Assembly: GCA_951213105.1 (NCBI GenBank)
Contig: OX578145.1
Span: 11,724,707-11,788,706, forward strand
Reading direction: 5' to 3'
Origin: Amaurobius ferox
Lineage: Eukaryota; Arthropoda; Arachnida; Araneae; Amaurobiidae
DNA: 64,000 nt
Positions 11,400-23,581 of this stretch are shown here, one piece after another. The notes below the pieces were generated by a model. The model was not told where the DNA came from, made no database searches, and saw only the letters and a program-made list of their open reading frames with translations. Each line of letters starts with the position of its first letter. The first letter of the stretch is position 1. A program made the position numbers and the translations under genes.

Positions 11400-12630
11400 T
11401 CATGAAAATCCAGCTAATCTAAATTTTTTAACTATACCATTTACAAAATAAGAGGGATATTTATATAAATTGCTGGAAATTTTTAGATTATCAATATGTA
11501 AAGCATGAAATTTTTTATCAGATAATCTATATATTCTAAAAAGCTGATTAAGAATAATATTTCTAAACAATAGAAAATAGTTGCAGGAATTAAATGGTAA
11601 AATTTTATTAATGTTAAAATTAAAAGAGTCTTTTTTATCATATAAATTAGTAACAATTCTATTAGAAGGTTCAATAAAAAGATTTAAATCTAAAAAATTA
11701 ATATTTTTACTAATAGTAACTTCATTAGGAATTAATTCCAAATTATCAGGATAAAAATCTATATTAATGACACAATTTTCAGTATATACTATGCAAATCA
11801 GATCATCAACATATCTGTATAATGTATAATCTATAGAAGTAAAAGACTGTTCATAATGATAAAGATATAAATTAGCTAACATACTGCTACTGCAGCCACC
11901 TTGTGGAACTCCTGATTAATTTATTTCCTTGATATAATTTATTTCCTTGAAATATTAATATATTTCCTTGAAATATTAATATATTTCCTTGAAATATTAA
12001 TATATAATTTATTTATTTCCGTATATTTATATTTATATTATTTATATCCGTATAATTTATTTCCTTGAAAAACATAATTATTGAAAATTACAAAGTGAAG
12101 AAGTTTAGAAAATTACAAAACTGGTATGAGTTGAATGATTAGTAATATAAGCATTGTATAGAATTAAAATTACATTATACAGGTCTGAGATCTTGATATT
12201 ATTGAAAAGGTCTTTAAAATCAAAAGTTTGAAATCCTATTATTTTTTGAAGGGATTTTAATCTATTCTTTAATTCTTTACTATAATTTAGAATAAGGTAA
12301 TTATTGCTAGACTGATGTCAACTATCATTTATTTGATTTAAAGAATTTAGAAGTAATTTACTCGCAGTAGTAGAGTAAGTATTATGCCCACTAGTTACTG
12401 TTATAAATTTAATGGGATTTTTATGAAATTTTGGAATAAGCACAATATATGGAAATTTAAGAAATTTATATTTAATATTTAAATCACTATACATATTGAT
12501 AATTTTCAGTTTAATACTATTAATGGAATGTAAATCAAGTTTAAAAATACTATTATTTTTTAAATAATCTAACAGAAATTGTATATAAATTTTTTTACAG
12601 ATAATAGCATAATTATTAGAGGCTTAAAAG
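11400..12630 (-). pseudogene. Second, diverged Penelope-like RT relic
   Basis: Minus-strand translation from about 12630 gives ASNNYAIICKKIYIQFLL, then FPYIVLIPKFHKNPIKF and FQTFDFKDLFNNIK. These align with the same blocks of the element at 8636-9851 but are clearly diverged, so this is another family. The final frame (11910-11400) runs SGVPQGGCSSSMLANLY, then YRYVDDLI (catalytic) and NINFLDLNLF. Stops break the middle, and 21-base tandem units at 11939-12001 expand the coding sequence between the two halves. No N-terminal domain or terminal repeat was seen. Confidence 0.6.
11939..12001. repeat. 21-bp tandem repeat inside the RT relic
   Basis: Three copies of a 21-base unit beginning atatttccttgaaatatta. 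Related fragments flank it (11926-11940, 12055-12075), suggesting that one coding segment was repeatedly duplicated. The period is a multiple of three. Confidence 0.85.
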
Positions 12631-14282
12631 TAAAAAGTGAAAAGAAGAATATAACCAATGAAGATCAAAAAAATTAAATATAAAAAGAAAGAAGTATATT
12701 GGATTGGATGGAAGTCAATAAAGTATTATATTATCAGGATGTGCATGTATATATTGGCCATCCAATGTTCTTTTCAATTAATCATTTTGTACATCTGTAC
12801 AAAAAGGTAATTATGTACACCAAAGAACATAAAATATCAAAATAAGAAGATTTTCTAAAATACAAGAAGCTAATATGAGAAATTACAATAAAAGATAGTC
12901 TAATTATTGAAATTGTAGCTTATAAAGTTACAACATGGAGGAACAACTCAAACTGTTGCTAAAATTTATTACTGCCACCAAGGAAAAATATTGCCATGAA
13001 ACACCAAAACCTGAATCTCCTTGATGTAAGATTAATTTCAAAATGCAAGCACATAAAAACCCTTTGGATCAATTGAGATTATAACAAATTTCAGGAAAAG
13101 TATTTAAATTCTAATAATTGGTTCTAATCATCAAATTCTCTATCATGGTGAAAACTGCAGCAATGAAATTATATTAAATTTCACGACATAAACACAAAAC
13201 TTAATATTCTTTAGGTGGAAATGAATTAAGAACACCTCCCATACAATAGGGATTTAAATTCTAACTTAAACAATTTATTAATGTCTATCTACATACAGGA
13301 ATCATAAATATCTTAACAAAGCAATCATGATGACATATGTAGATAAAAAAAACGATACATTTTAAAATGACACCAAATTGCCAGTATCGCAAAAAACTGA
13401 AGTATTTTGAGAATGGTTTATCCGAACTTTATGGAAATTGTTTCATTTGCTTTTAGTATTTTTTTAATTAACCTTCAAATGGGTTGAAAATTTGCCTACT
13501 AGGTACTAGAAAAGATATGTGGACAACAGTCGCAATATTTTGAAACAAATCCATACCTACTTTTATGTTATTTTTTATATTATTTGAAAAAGTTACTAAA
13601 CTATAACTTAAATTATGGCTCTGTAGTCTAGTAGCCACTACCAACCAAACACCATCCTTTTTACTAGTCAACAGTCCATTACAAGTCACAAGCCACTTTA
13701 GTGCAATATGTACCTTATACTCTTATCATACCTTTTAAAGTCCTAAACTCAACAATATCAATTTAAAAGATAACATATGCAGAAATTAATAAAAAAAAAA
13801 AAATTATACGGTGTTTGTGATTACTAGGATTAGTAAGACAATCCAGTCGATTGATTAAATGACAGACATTTTGTTTAGATAGAAAACCAATTGTTACCAA
13901 GCAAAGTTTATCAGCTTTCTAACTAAGTGAATTTAAAAGATTTTGTTCCAATTTTTTTTTTTTTTTAATTTGGCATTATATTATTATTATGAGTATTGTG
14001 CTAAAAAATAGCAAAATTCTGATGAAATCTCATTGAGATAGCATTGAATGTTTTTAACTTTAAATTCTCTAAAGAAATTTTTATTCTTATTATTTTTTAT
14101 TCTGAACAAAACAGTGCTATGATTACATAGGACTGTTTAGTTTTCTTGATATGAGGTGTTCTGAAAAAAAATATAAAATATATTACAATAAATAAAACTA
14201 CTGCTTGTGAGAATAAAACTAACACTTCCTTACAGAAAGAAAGCATATGAAAATTAAGCAACAACAATATTTTTGAATGCAA
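12631..14282. other. Intronic sequence, no feature
   Basis: No supported gene. Contains short A and T runs (near 13790 and 13955). Open frames such as 13468-13689 minus have no family resemblance. Confidence 0.5.
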
Positions 14283-14340
14283 TTTATAACCCTCTTCCTC
14301 AGGCCAAAAAATAAATTGGCCTAAAGAAGAGGGCTATAAA
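14283..14340. repeat. Short palindrome (25-base arms)
   Basis: Arms 14283-14307 and 14316-14340 are inverted copies (tttataaccctcttcctcag against its complement) with a loop of about 8 bases and few mismatches. It may be a tiny fold-back element or the end of one. Confidence 0.7.
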
Positions 14341-14716
14341 AAGCTCCCCGAAACAATTGTGTTCACTTAATTTATATAGGCCTGTGTCTTTAAAAAAATG
14401 TTGAAAAGTTTATCAAATATATTAGCTTGATAATTTTGAATCTCTACTTATAATTACGCAAGAGCTTAGTTTTAAAGACTGTACTTTCTTGCTTGAATTA
14501 ACAAAGGTTGAATGTGTCCCACACACTTATTTAGGGTACGTCTGCACAGCATTTATTTATATTTTGCTGTAAGCGGACATATCATAAAAGTGTTGTTTGG
14601 TTATGAGAACTGGCTACCTTTTAATCAGAGGTTTGCATCTTAAATCCTGGACAATGCCAAGTATACTATCTAATAATGTAAAAACTTGTAATCTACATGC
14701 CTACCATATGGATAAC
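14341..14716. other. Intronic sequence, no feature
   Basis: No reading frame, repeat or RNA signal was recognised. Confidence 0.45.
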
Positions 14717-15995
14717 AAGAAAGATCAATCATGCTTAAAGCATTGATTATGAAACACTTTCCAACTTCAATGCAATTTTATTTAAACATCTCTAATATGC
14801 AATACATTCCTTGGTAATATTTTAAAACTTATCACAATACTACATTAATTTATTATATTTGAAAACTAAACCTTCATCAAAAAAAATGAACTTCATTCAA
14901 ATGACAGAATTGAAATATAAATTGCCTGGTTTAAACATCTCTAAAATGCGATACATTCCTCGGTAATAATACTACAATAATATATTATATTTGAAAACTT
15001 CATCGAAAACAACTGAAATTCATTCAAATGACATCATAGAAAAAATAACACGCCTGGCTCTCTCTATAAAAGCAGCATTTCATTCATAAACAATTTCCCA
15101 TTCATTTAATTCATCACAATACTATAATAATTTATTTTATTTAAAAATTAAGACCATGGAGCTACAAGTAATTAAACTCTATGCTTAAAACTTCATCGAA
15201 AAAAATTGTCCTTCTCTTTGTAAAATCAATGAATATTTCATTCATATGAGCTATGCAGACTCCATGAGCTGAATAATTTTGTGTTAAAGAAATACAGCAA
15301 TTCTAATACAATTACCCTACATATTTTGCTGTTTACATTTTACATAAGTGAAAAATAGGCTTCGTTGTAAAAATAATCAAATTTGGATGATCATTTAAAC
15401 TCAAATATATTGTAATTGCGTTGCTTCAGTATGTAGATGCACAGAATTTAAGCAAAAATAAAGTGGTTTTAGGACGGATACAACACTCAATATGAACTAA
15501 AAAGAACTTTAAAAATCACGATTTTGAGACAAGATGGATGCCATATATCATTTTAAAGTGGGTCACGTGATCTTTTCATATCATGGTCACGTGATCGCTT
15601 CATATAAGAGGTGTAATTATTATTTTAATTTTTATTTAAAAAACTACTGAATATATTTTGCTGAATTTTTTTTTATATATTTAAAGAACAATTTGAATAT
15701 TACCTAACATTTTCGAAGCAATTTGTGAATTTTAAATCCGCTTAAAAAATGTTTGAAAAATTAGGTCCCATAGGGTTCAATGTATTTCATTTTTTCAACC
15801 CGGGTTCAATCCAAAACTAATAGGGTGATATTATTCATTTATATTCCCATAGGTCCTACATACCGTCTGAACAACATACTAAAATTTCATTTTGATTAAG
15901 TCATTTTTACGGTAGTTATCGTGCTAACAGACAGACAGATAGACAGAATGAACAAAGTCATAAACACTTTTCAACTTTGTTGTAAAGTGTTAAAA
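14717..15995 (+). repeat. Interspersed repeat R1, copy 1
   Basis: Non-coding repeat shared with 22746-23979. Landmarks in order are a start near aacaagaaagatcaatcatg, several modules with aaaacttcatcgaaaa and cattcaaatgaca, a cacgtgatc block near 15570-15600, aacccgggttcaatccaaaa near 15800, an acagacagac stretch near 15930, and an end with an imperfect hairpin (aacactttt / aaagtgtt) followed by taaaa at about 15985. In this copy the left module is repeated about three times. I do not recognise the family; the simple tail after the hairpin could indicate a SINE, LINE 3' end or a Helitron-like end, but no CTRR end was seen. Confidence 0.7.
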
Positions 15996-16728
15996 ATGCA
16001 ATAAAGCAGTGATTCTCAAAACTTTTGTTTTGCTATATGGGATATTACAGCACACCCATACAAGAGATGGCAGCACTATGCTAAAAGTGTTAATGCTACC
16101 AACATCGAAGCAAGACTATATTTCTCTCTAAATTGTAAAAATTATATAATAAATTGTAAAAATTATGTAATTATTAACTCAATTTTAATCACCCCAATTG
16201 CTGAATATTATATACCTTACAATATACTGGTTGCTCTTGTATGTATACATAACATTGTTAAACATATTTAATATCTATATTTAATTTTTCCATTTTAATA
16301 AAACATATTTTTGTTATTTTCTTGCAGCAAAACCATGCAATTTTGCAACACACTCATTGAGAATCGCTGATAATTGTGTGTAAAAAAAAATATAGCAAGT
16401 ATACAAAAATAGTAGTTTAATGCAACTCCATTTTATTTTTAAAAAACATTTTGAGCATTTTCATAGAACAAAGAATTATTTTACTTCAATTACAACAAAC
16501 ACAATATAACATATAAACCCTTTTTGTAATATCTACATTTACTTCCTAACAAAAAGTATGGACATTAATACCTGAATGAATTTGTACATCTAGAATAAAA
16601 TTCACAAATGACACTGCTGCAAAAAGTAATATTATACTAAGAATATGAAAATAAAAATCAAAGAAACTAAATTGTGTAAAATAGTATGGAAACACATCAA
16701 TTAATTAATACTTTAAAATCAAAGACAA
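15996..16728. other. Intronic sequence, no feature
   Basis: No supported feature. Confidence 0.45.
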
Positions 16729-16939
16729 CCAAAAAATAGGTTTAAAAGTCTTTTATTAAGATCTCCTTTTTTTTACGACGTATAAAATCACATGGTCATG
16801 GCACTTTTGGGCACTATTATGCCCTCACTTCGCCACTGATGAAGGGGATAATAGTACCCAAAAGCCCTACGACAGTGTCATTTTATACGTCGGACAAAGA
16901 AGGAGATTTTAATAAAAGACTTTTAAACCTATATTTTGG
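16729..16939. mobile_element. Fold-back MITE-like element
   Basis: About 211 bases that are almost one large inverted repeat. The outer ends ccaaaaaataggtttaaaag (16729) and the complement of cttttaaacctatattttgg (to 16939) pair, and pairing continues inward through ttttattaagatctcc, acgacgtataaaat and gggcactattatgccc to a short loop near 16835. No coding capacity. No clear target duplication, so the exact ends and the superfamily are unknown. Confidence 0.75.
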
Positions 16940-17002
16940 CTGTTTTACAAGAAATTAACACTTTTACGGTTAAAAAATTGCAAATGAACTAAGTTAACTA
17001 AC

Positions 17003-17158
17003 TTGTTCAAATTCAAGCTCCTCATGTATTTGATGCTGCTGCTGCAGTTTTTCCGCATCCATTAGAGACTGTTTTTCATCCTCCTCATCATCATTCCATA
17101 TATTTTTACTTGCTGACTGAGTTTGCAGCATAGCATGTTTCATTTTGGGACCTAATTG
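17003..17158 (-). CDS. STX7/STX12: Syntaxin-7/12-like exon: linker before SNARE motif
   Basis: Minus-strand exon of 52 codons between an acceptor (caccag) at 17159 and a donor (gttagt) at 17002, phase 0 at both ends. The peptide starts QLGPKMKHAMLQTQSASKN, continues with an acidic WNDDEEDEKQSLMDAEKLQ stretch and ends HEELEFEQ. In syntaxin 7/12 this is the variable, charged linker between the Habc bundle and the SNARE helix. Sequence similarity alone is weak here; the assignment rests on splice sites, phase and position between two exons with clear syntaxin similarity. Confidence 0.78.
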
Positions 17159-18859
17159 CTGGTGACAATTGAAACATTATTTGACATATCAATCTAATTC
17201 TTTAAAACTTATATTTCAGTTTTAATAATTTTAAATACAAGTTACTCCTAATTTACTATTCATTATAAACTAGCACATATACACAGCATTGCTCATAACC
17301 TAAAACAGGGTAGGCAGAATTTTAAAGTATCTTACAAGCCATTTGCCAAATGCAAGTTACAAATTGTGAACTTAGTATAATGCACAATCTTTATTTGTAC
17401 TAATTACCTACAGGGAAACAACTGAAAACTGAATATTCTAATGTAAAATAACCTCTGATATAGCTAAATATCTGATTGTCAATTTTCAGGTCCCAAAGAA
17501 ATGCCTTTTAACATTATAGTTTCTTAATTCTTTTGCTTAAAATAAGTTCTTACAAATGCCTTTTAAGATTTCTGATGGTGAACAGAGCTTTTTAACATGA
17601 TTAATGGAACTTCAATGTACATTCATTACATTCCCATGCCATAAATGACTGTGACAGGAATGACATATGGGTATGTTTTTGCTCCACATATAAATTGGAA
17701 CTAACATTTGGTAACATAGTATGCATCTATGTCTACTGTATCTACGCATGCACTAATATCTACCTTCTTTATTATTATTTTTTAAAGCTCAGGGAACACA
17801 AAATTAACAATTACCAGATATTCAGCTATATACCTCTTGGATCCAAATATTAACTATAAGAAATATTATTTTAAGATGTTTTTAACTTTATTTTTCTTGT
17901 GAATTATATCAACATATACAGAATACGTTGAAATATCTATAATATTTATTGCATCAATGCAATTTTGAAATATAAAAACTTTTTAGTGATTTAAAAAGTA
18001 AATAAAATATTAAATAAACTAATTACTAAAATATATAAAAAATATCATTAAAAGATTTTAAAAAAATCCATTTTGGACAGTTTAATTTCGATGGAATGAT
18101 TTTTATTTTTGATTAAGGTAGTTGAAAAATTAAAATGTACATTGTACTATTACATGTTGTTTGACACCCATCACGTAGAATAAATTATTAAACCAGATTT
18201 AAAAGCAATTAAGGGACAAATGGAAAACATAAAGGCATATTTTAGTATTTCTGGGTATACACTTTTCAAAACAGCACAAAGGATAGATAGATCAGGGAGT
18301 AACAATACTTCATCAATCATAGAATAGGAGAAATCTTTTACAGACAGCAATACTGCCTAAATAGTACACTTTTAAGGAGGGTTTTTAATTTTATATACAG
18401 ATGTATCTTCAAAATTCACCGAAATTATTCAAGAAAGTTTATAATTAAATAAAATATTAAGCATTTTAGTAGACTTCTTTAAGGCAAAAAAACAGAATTA
18501 ACATGAAAGCAAATAAAACAATCCAATAATGAAAGAAAAAGAAAAACATCAATGAATAAATTTGATTTAATTGGCTTAATAAAAAAAATTAAATTCAAAT
18601 TTGATCTACTTGACATCTGCAGGCTTAATAAAATGTAAATGGTCTAGTCATAGGCAGCCTGAAACATTGACATGAGCTACATGAGCTACTGATTGCTGAC
18701 TCATGGCTTAAAACATGAGCAATTTAAATCATATTGTTTTTATAAAACCATTCAAAGTATTCAATACAATCCTCATATAAAAAGATAAAAATCTAAGAGA
18801 ATCTCTGTTCTCATTATACAAAATTATATTCATAAATAAATACATCTACAGAATAAAAT
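17159..18859. other. Intronic sequence, no feature
   Basis: AT-rich intron without recognisable genes or repeats. Confidence 0.5.
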
Positions 18860-19409
18860 ATCCAGGATTCATACTCAAACTTGAAATTCTGAGTTTTATG
18901 GGTTTTCCAAAAGCATTTTCTAAATAGTGGATATCTAATATGGTAGCAGACCCAACCATTATGACGAATATTAAAGAAGACAAAAGAGCTATGACTTTAG
19001 TTGATGATAGCTTTATGACTTCATAAGCACGTGGTTTCAAGAAACTTTCAGGAGGAAATGGAAGTACTCTGGTGCTAAAAGAAGTTTCATATGTGCAAAA
19101 CTGAACAGTAATCTTATTTCAGTTGGTAAACTTATACAAGATAGATAACAAGAAAGTAATTTTTGATAGCGATAGTGGACATATTCTTGATGAAATAAGA
19201 AATGATTCTTGATAAAATTGATGGCTTCTATGTGATAAGTCCATATTAATTAGAAAATAAAATATAACTGTGGGAGGAACATCCATAAAAGGTTGGCATA
19301 AAAGGCAAGGTAAAAAGTATATGAAGCTCATGAAAAAGAAATCAAAAGAGCATGTGTTCAAAAGTAATTCCGGGTAGGGGGGAATAGAAGAATGTAAGAA
19401 ATGATAATA

Positions 19410-20397
19410 CGAGGCGCGTCCACAAAGTAAGTTTCCCACTCGTCCCACAGCTAGCAAACCTTATATTGCGCGAAACGACTGTGCATACGTGATAGAGCAA
19501 TGACGTAGCATGGCGCATGCACTAACGGTACTTCCCGCATTCTCACAGTAGCATCGCTGCAGCTGTTGAAGATGAAGGCTCTTATTCCAGCTTCCGCCGA
19601 CTGTGAAGTGCGGTCGGTGATAAAATTTTTGAATGCACAGAGCATAGCGCCGATCGAAATTCATCGTCAGCTGTGCCGGGTCTATGGGCCTAACGTCATG
19701 AGCCAGCAGATGGTGCGTCGCTGGTGCAGAGAATTTTCGGCAGGTCGACAAAGTGTGCATGATGAGAAGCGCAGTGGGAGGCCATCCATCATTACGGACG
19801 ACCTTGTGGAGCTTGTGCAGGAACACATTATGCCCACATTACCCCAGAAACAAAGCAGCAGTCAATGCATTGGCGTCACAGTGGATCTCCCTGTAGGACG
19901 AAATTCAAGCAGACGTTGTCGGCGCGGAAAGTGATGTGCATGGTGTTCTGGGACAGACGGGCCTTCACGTCGAATTCCTGACCAGAGGTGAAACGGTGAT
20001 TGCTGAGCGTTACTGCGAAACACTGCAGAAATTGTGACGGGCCATTCAGAACAAGCGGTGCGGGATTTTTAGTGCCGGTAGCCCGGACCTCGCTCCCAGT
20101 GATTTCCATCTTTTCCTACACCTCAAGATATTCCTGTCCGGTCAGCGTCAGCGTTTTGAGAATGACAGAGAGGCAGAGATGGTTATCACACAGTGGTTCA
20201 AATCCCAGGCGGCAGACTTCTATGACACAGGTATTCAAAAGTTGGTCCCACGGTATGACAAATATCTCAATTCCGATGGTGAATATGTTGAAAAATAGCT
20301 GAACACTTGCTGTATCTGTTGCAATAAATATTTCCATGAAATTGTGTTTCTTTTCTGTAAACGACCCCAGGGAAACTTACTTTGTGGACAAGCCTCG
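19410..20397 (+). mobile_element. mariner-family DNA transposon, internally deleted
   Basis: Terminal inverted repeats cgaggcgcgtccacaaagta (from 19410) and the complement of tactttgtggacaagcctcg (to 20397) are flanked by TA at 19408-19409 and 20398-20399. The element is 988 bases against about 1.3 kb for a full mariner. It lies inside the Copia relic, between its pre-integrase and integrase remnants, and is therefore younger than the Copia insertion. Confidence 0.9.
19572..20297 (+). pseudogene. mariner transposase, broken and deleted
   Basis: The N-terminal frame begins at the ATG at 19572 and gives the paired HTH domain: EVRSVIKFLNAQSIAPIEIH, a YGPNVMSQQMVRRWCREFSA segment and EKRSGRPSIITDDL, typical of mariner. 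After 19850 the frame is lost and an internal segment, including the first part of the DDE/D core, is missing. Later pieces in other frames read KVMCMVFWDR (near 19927), PDLAPSDFHLF-type text (near 20090) and KSQAADFYDTGIQKLVPRYD (near 20205), ending with a stop at about 20297. Not functional. Confidence 0.85.
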
Positions 20398-21501
20398 TAC
20401 CTTAATCAAAAAGAGTTTAGGATGTAATTCATATGGATTTGATTGGTCCAATTCAAGAGGAATCAGTTGGAAAGTCAAAATATATCTTCACAATAAAGAA
20501 TAATTTTTCCAGAAAAATATATACAAAATTTTTAAAAGAATAAATGAAAACTATGGTGATACTGCAAGATTTTATAGAGCTAGAGGAGAATAAATGAAAG
20601 AAGAGCTGAAAAAAATCAGGAGTGATAATGGTATAGAGTTTTTACACAGAGAAATGGCAAGTTATTGTAAAAGATAAGACATAGAACATCAAACAACTAT
20701 TCACAAAATTGAATTGCAGAAAGGGCCATTAGAATTCTTATTGAAGAAACAAGAGCTCTATTAAAGCAAACTTACCTGTCAAATTTTGGGCCAAAGCAAT
20801 AATTACATGGACATACTTAAAAAATAGAACTCCATGAAAAAATAATTTAGAGCAAACAACTGAAGAATTATTTAAAGGAAAGAAACCTAGCGTAGAAAAC
20901 TTGAAAATGTTTGGATGTCAGAATGTCACTGGACACCAAAACTGAAGAGAGAAGGAACATTTGATAAAACATCCAAAGTTGGGAGATTTTTTTTAGGATG
21001 AAGTTGTGGGATAATAGTGAAGAGTGTATAGAATTTGTAACCCAGAGACATTAGAAGATACAGAATGAAGGGATTTAAGATGTTTGAGATAAAACGGGGA
21101 ATGAACTTTTAGGTTAATAAGAAAAAGTAACCCGAACTATACATTAAATGAGATTGAAGATTTGATTTCTGAAGAAGAAACACCACAATTTCAAGTAATA
21201 CCAAATGATGAAGAGGATATTGATGAGAATGAACATTTCCAGTCAACAAATATAGGCATTGATTTAGAACCACCACCAGAAGAGAATGAAGCAATAAATA
21301 CTAGGGTATTAAGACAAAAGAAAAAAAATGTTTACTATTATGAAGAAAGTGGTGAAGAAGTAAACAATAATCCAGCATATTATCCTGGAGATGTTAATAT
21401 GAAAGTTCAACAAAATTCCAACATTCAAAAAAGTTCTGAAGAAATAGTTTGGTATGAAACATTGGAGGCTTGCCTATTAAATTCTGGATTTAAAAATTTT
21501 A

Positions 21502-21506
<5 letters not shown>

Positions 21507-21585
<79 letters not shown>
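21507..21585. repeat. (TA)n microsatellite
   Basis: TA array inside the Copia relic, between its linker and RT remnants. Confidence 0.95.
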
Positions 21586-21590
<5 letters not shown>

Positions 21591-22130
21591 TAAAAGTGGA
21601 AAATCAAGAATAATACTATGACTTTATGTGGATGATATAATCATCATAAATTTTGATCAAGAAATACTACATGAAGTAATGGAGAAATTAAATAGTGAAT
21701 TCAAAATAAAGAAAAAGTTACCAATAAAAATAAACTTTAAGGAATGGAAATTGAGATGAAAAAAATATCAAGTGATTATAAAACAAGGGAAATTTATAGA
21801 AGTTTTAAGAAGATCAAATATGTAAGATTTTCATGCAATAAACACACCTATGGATGTGGATGTACAATTAGAAAATTTTAAAGGATCAAAGAAGTGGGAC
21901 AAGATAAAACATTAAGAAAAAATTGGACATCTAATGTACTTAGCTGTAAAAACAAGAACCAAACATATCATTTCCAATTACAGCTTTATCGAGTTTTAAC
22001 AAACACCCCGAGACATTCATATAACTGTCGTTAAAAGTATTTTACATTATTTGAAAGAGACTAAAGATCAGTGTTTATGGTACACTAAAGGTGAAACGAA
22101 ATTGCAAGTGTACATAAATGCAACTTGGAG

Positions 22131-22280
22131 ATGTTGCTATAGTGAATGCTTATAAGGCAGTAATATATGCCTTGAGTTGGAGATGTCTTTAGCTTAACAC
22201 AAAGAGGTTAGTCTACTACACTTTGCCTCAAGATCAAACCCTGTCATTGCCAAGTTAGTGATTTTCCAATCACATTACAT
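22131..22280 (+). repeat. Repeat R2, copy 1
   Basis: About 145 bases related to 22604-22742. Shared text includes ataaggcagta, ccttgag.tggaga and ccaagtt.gtgatttt. Non-coding; family unknown. Confidence 0.6.
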
Positions 22281-22603
22281 TGATGACCTTGAACGAGCAT
22301 GAAGCATCCTTTGCTCTATTATTTCCCCATTATTCAGTTTCCTAATAATTAAATATATTTATTGTAAAATATGTACTTTATGTACTAACCATGAGATGGT
22401 GCCAGGAGGCAGTTAAACAAGGTATTCAAAACCACAGCTACGCTTCTTTAATTGACCACATGATTGACAACACAATTCCTGCAGCACGACTCCTCAGAGC
22501 CTCAGGAAAATTCCTTTCCTTCAACTTATAGCTTGCATGCCTATCTGTAACCCAGCAAAAACTTTTTTCACTTTGAACAAATCTCACTGGGAGAGAGAGT
22601 ACT

Positions 22604-22742
22604 GTAGCAAATGCTAATAAGGCAGTATTAAATACCTTGAGCTGGAGACATATTTAGCTCAACACTATGATGCTAGCCTAATGCACTTTGGCCCTGGGAT
22701 GAAATCTGCCAAGTTGGTGATTTCACCTTCTCACTACGTTGT
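22604..22742 (+). repeat. Repeat R2, copy 2
   Basis: Direct repeat of 22131-22280 with moderate divergence. It directly precedes R1 copy 2 and may belong to the same composite repeat. Confidence 0.6.
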
Positions 22743-23196
22743 AAAACAAGAAAGATCAATCATGCATAAAGCATTGATTATGAAACACTTTTCAACTGAA
22801 ATGCAAAGTGCAATACATTCAATTGTGATATTTTTTTAATTATCACAGAACTACGATAATTTATTTTACTTGAAAACTTAAAACTTCATAAAAAAAAAAT
22901 TAACTTTATTCAAATGACATCATTGAAATATAACTTATCTGGTTCTCTATGTAAAAGCTGTGAATATTTCATTCATACACTTTTATTCTAGACTCTAAGA
23001 GTTAAATAATTTTGCATGAAAACATTCAGCAATTCTAATGCAACTCATCTTTACAATCACTTGTTTACATTCTAACTTACAACACCTGCAGATAAATTAA
23101 AAAGAACTTTAAAAATCATGGTTTTCACGCTGGGAAAAAAAGATGGATGCCCTATTTTATTTTTAAGTGGGCCACGTGATCTCTTCATATTATATG

Positions 23197-23581
23197 GGTT
23201 GTTGTTGAGACCCAGACCGTCCGACCTACCAGAAAGGTGTAAGGTAACTGTATGGACGGCCGGGAAGTGCCACCCAATTTAGACCGGAACCCAGTGGGGG
23301 AGGCATCCACAGGGACCGTACCCTCCTTCCCCTACCACCAACCTCTCAGAAGGACTTACGGACCCACATGTTTAACGTGATCGTACTCCGCATGAACACG
23401 GCGGCATTTGTGGTAGCGTGCAAATCTAGCGCGCAAACCACGGGGATACCGCACCCGAGATGGCCAACAGCACGCAGTGTTCCGAGGTGGTCACCCACCA
23501 AGTACTAACCGCGCCCGATGCTGCTTGACTTCGGTGATCTAACGAGAACCGGTGTTTTCAGCACGGTACGGCCGTTGGCCC
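23197..23581 (-). mobile_element. SINE with 5S rRNA head
   Basis: A 385-base insertion flanked by catattatatg at 23186-23196 and 23582-23592. On the minus strand it starts with a 5S rRNA-like sequence (23579-23463), then a decayed tRNA-like segment (GGTTTGCGCGCTAGA near 23430), then a body of about 240 bases shared with the SINE at 40031-40318, and ends in caacaacaac. The order 5S head, tRNA remnant, body suggests a composite promoter region. Transcription would be by RNA polymerase III and mobility would depend on a LINE in trans. Confidence 0.88.
23463..23579 (-). ncRNA. 5S rRNA-derived head of the SINE
   Basis: 117 bases on the minus strand begin GCCAACGGCCGTACC and end GTGCTGTTGGC, with the conserved internal promoter text AAGTCAAGCAGC, GGGCGCGGTTAGTACTTGG and TGGGTGACC. 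The two ends pair as helix I of 5S rRNA. It is fused to a SINE body and flanked by a target duplication, so I read it as a retroposon head and not as a working 5S gene, although the internal control region looks well kept. Confidence 0.85.

Larger units (their letters stand above)
18860..22150 (+). mobile_element. Decayed Copia retrotransposon with mariner insertion
   Basis: Plus-strand fragments in Copia order can be read with many stops. They are a protease/pre-integrase region (LKEVSYV, then KIDNKKVIFDSDSGHIL near 19130-19180), integrase after the mariner (MDLIGPIQEESVGKSKYIFT near 20430, IRSDNGIEF near 20620, AIRILIEETRALLKQ near 20725), an acidic linker (21162-21480), and, after a TA microsatellite, RT (LYVDDIIIINFDQE near 21625) and the RNase H side (LMYLAVKTRTKH near 21935, LHYLKETKDQCLWYTKG near 22045). 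No LTRs were recognised. It is much older than Copia-A and Copia-B. Confidence 0.72.

Noticed and set aside
23463..23579. Functional 5S rRNA gene
   Set aside because: It is joined to a SINE body inside an 11-base target duplication and interrupts another repeat, so it is a retroposed head.
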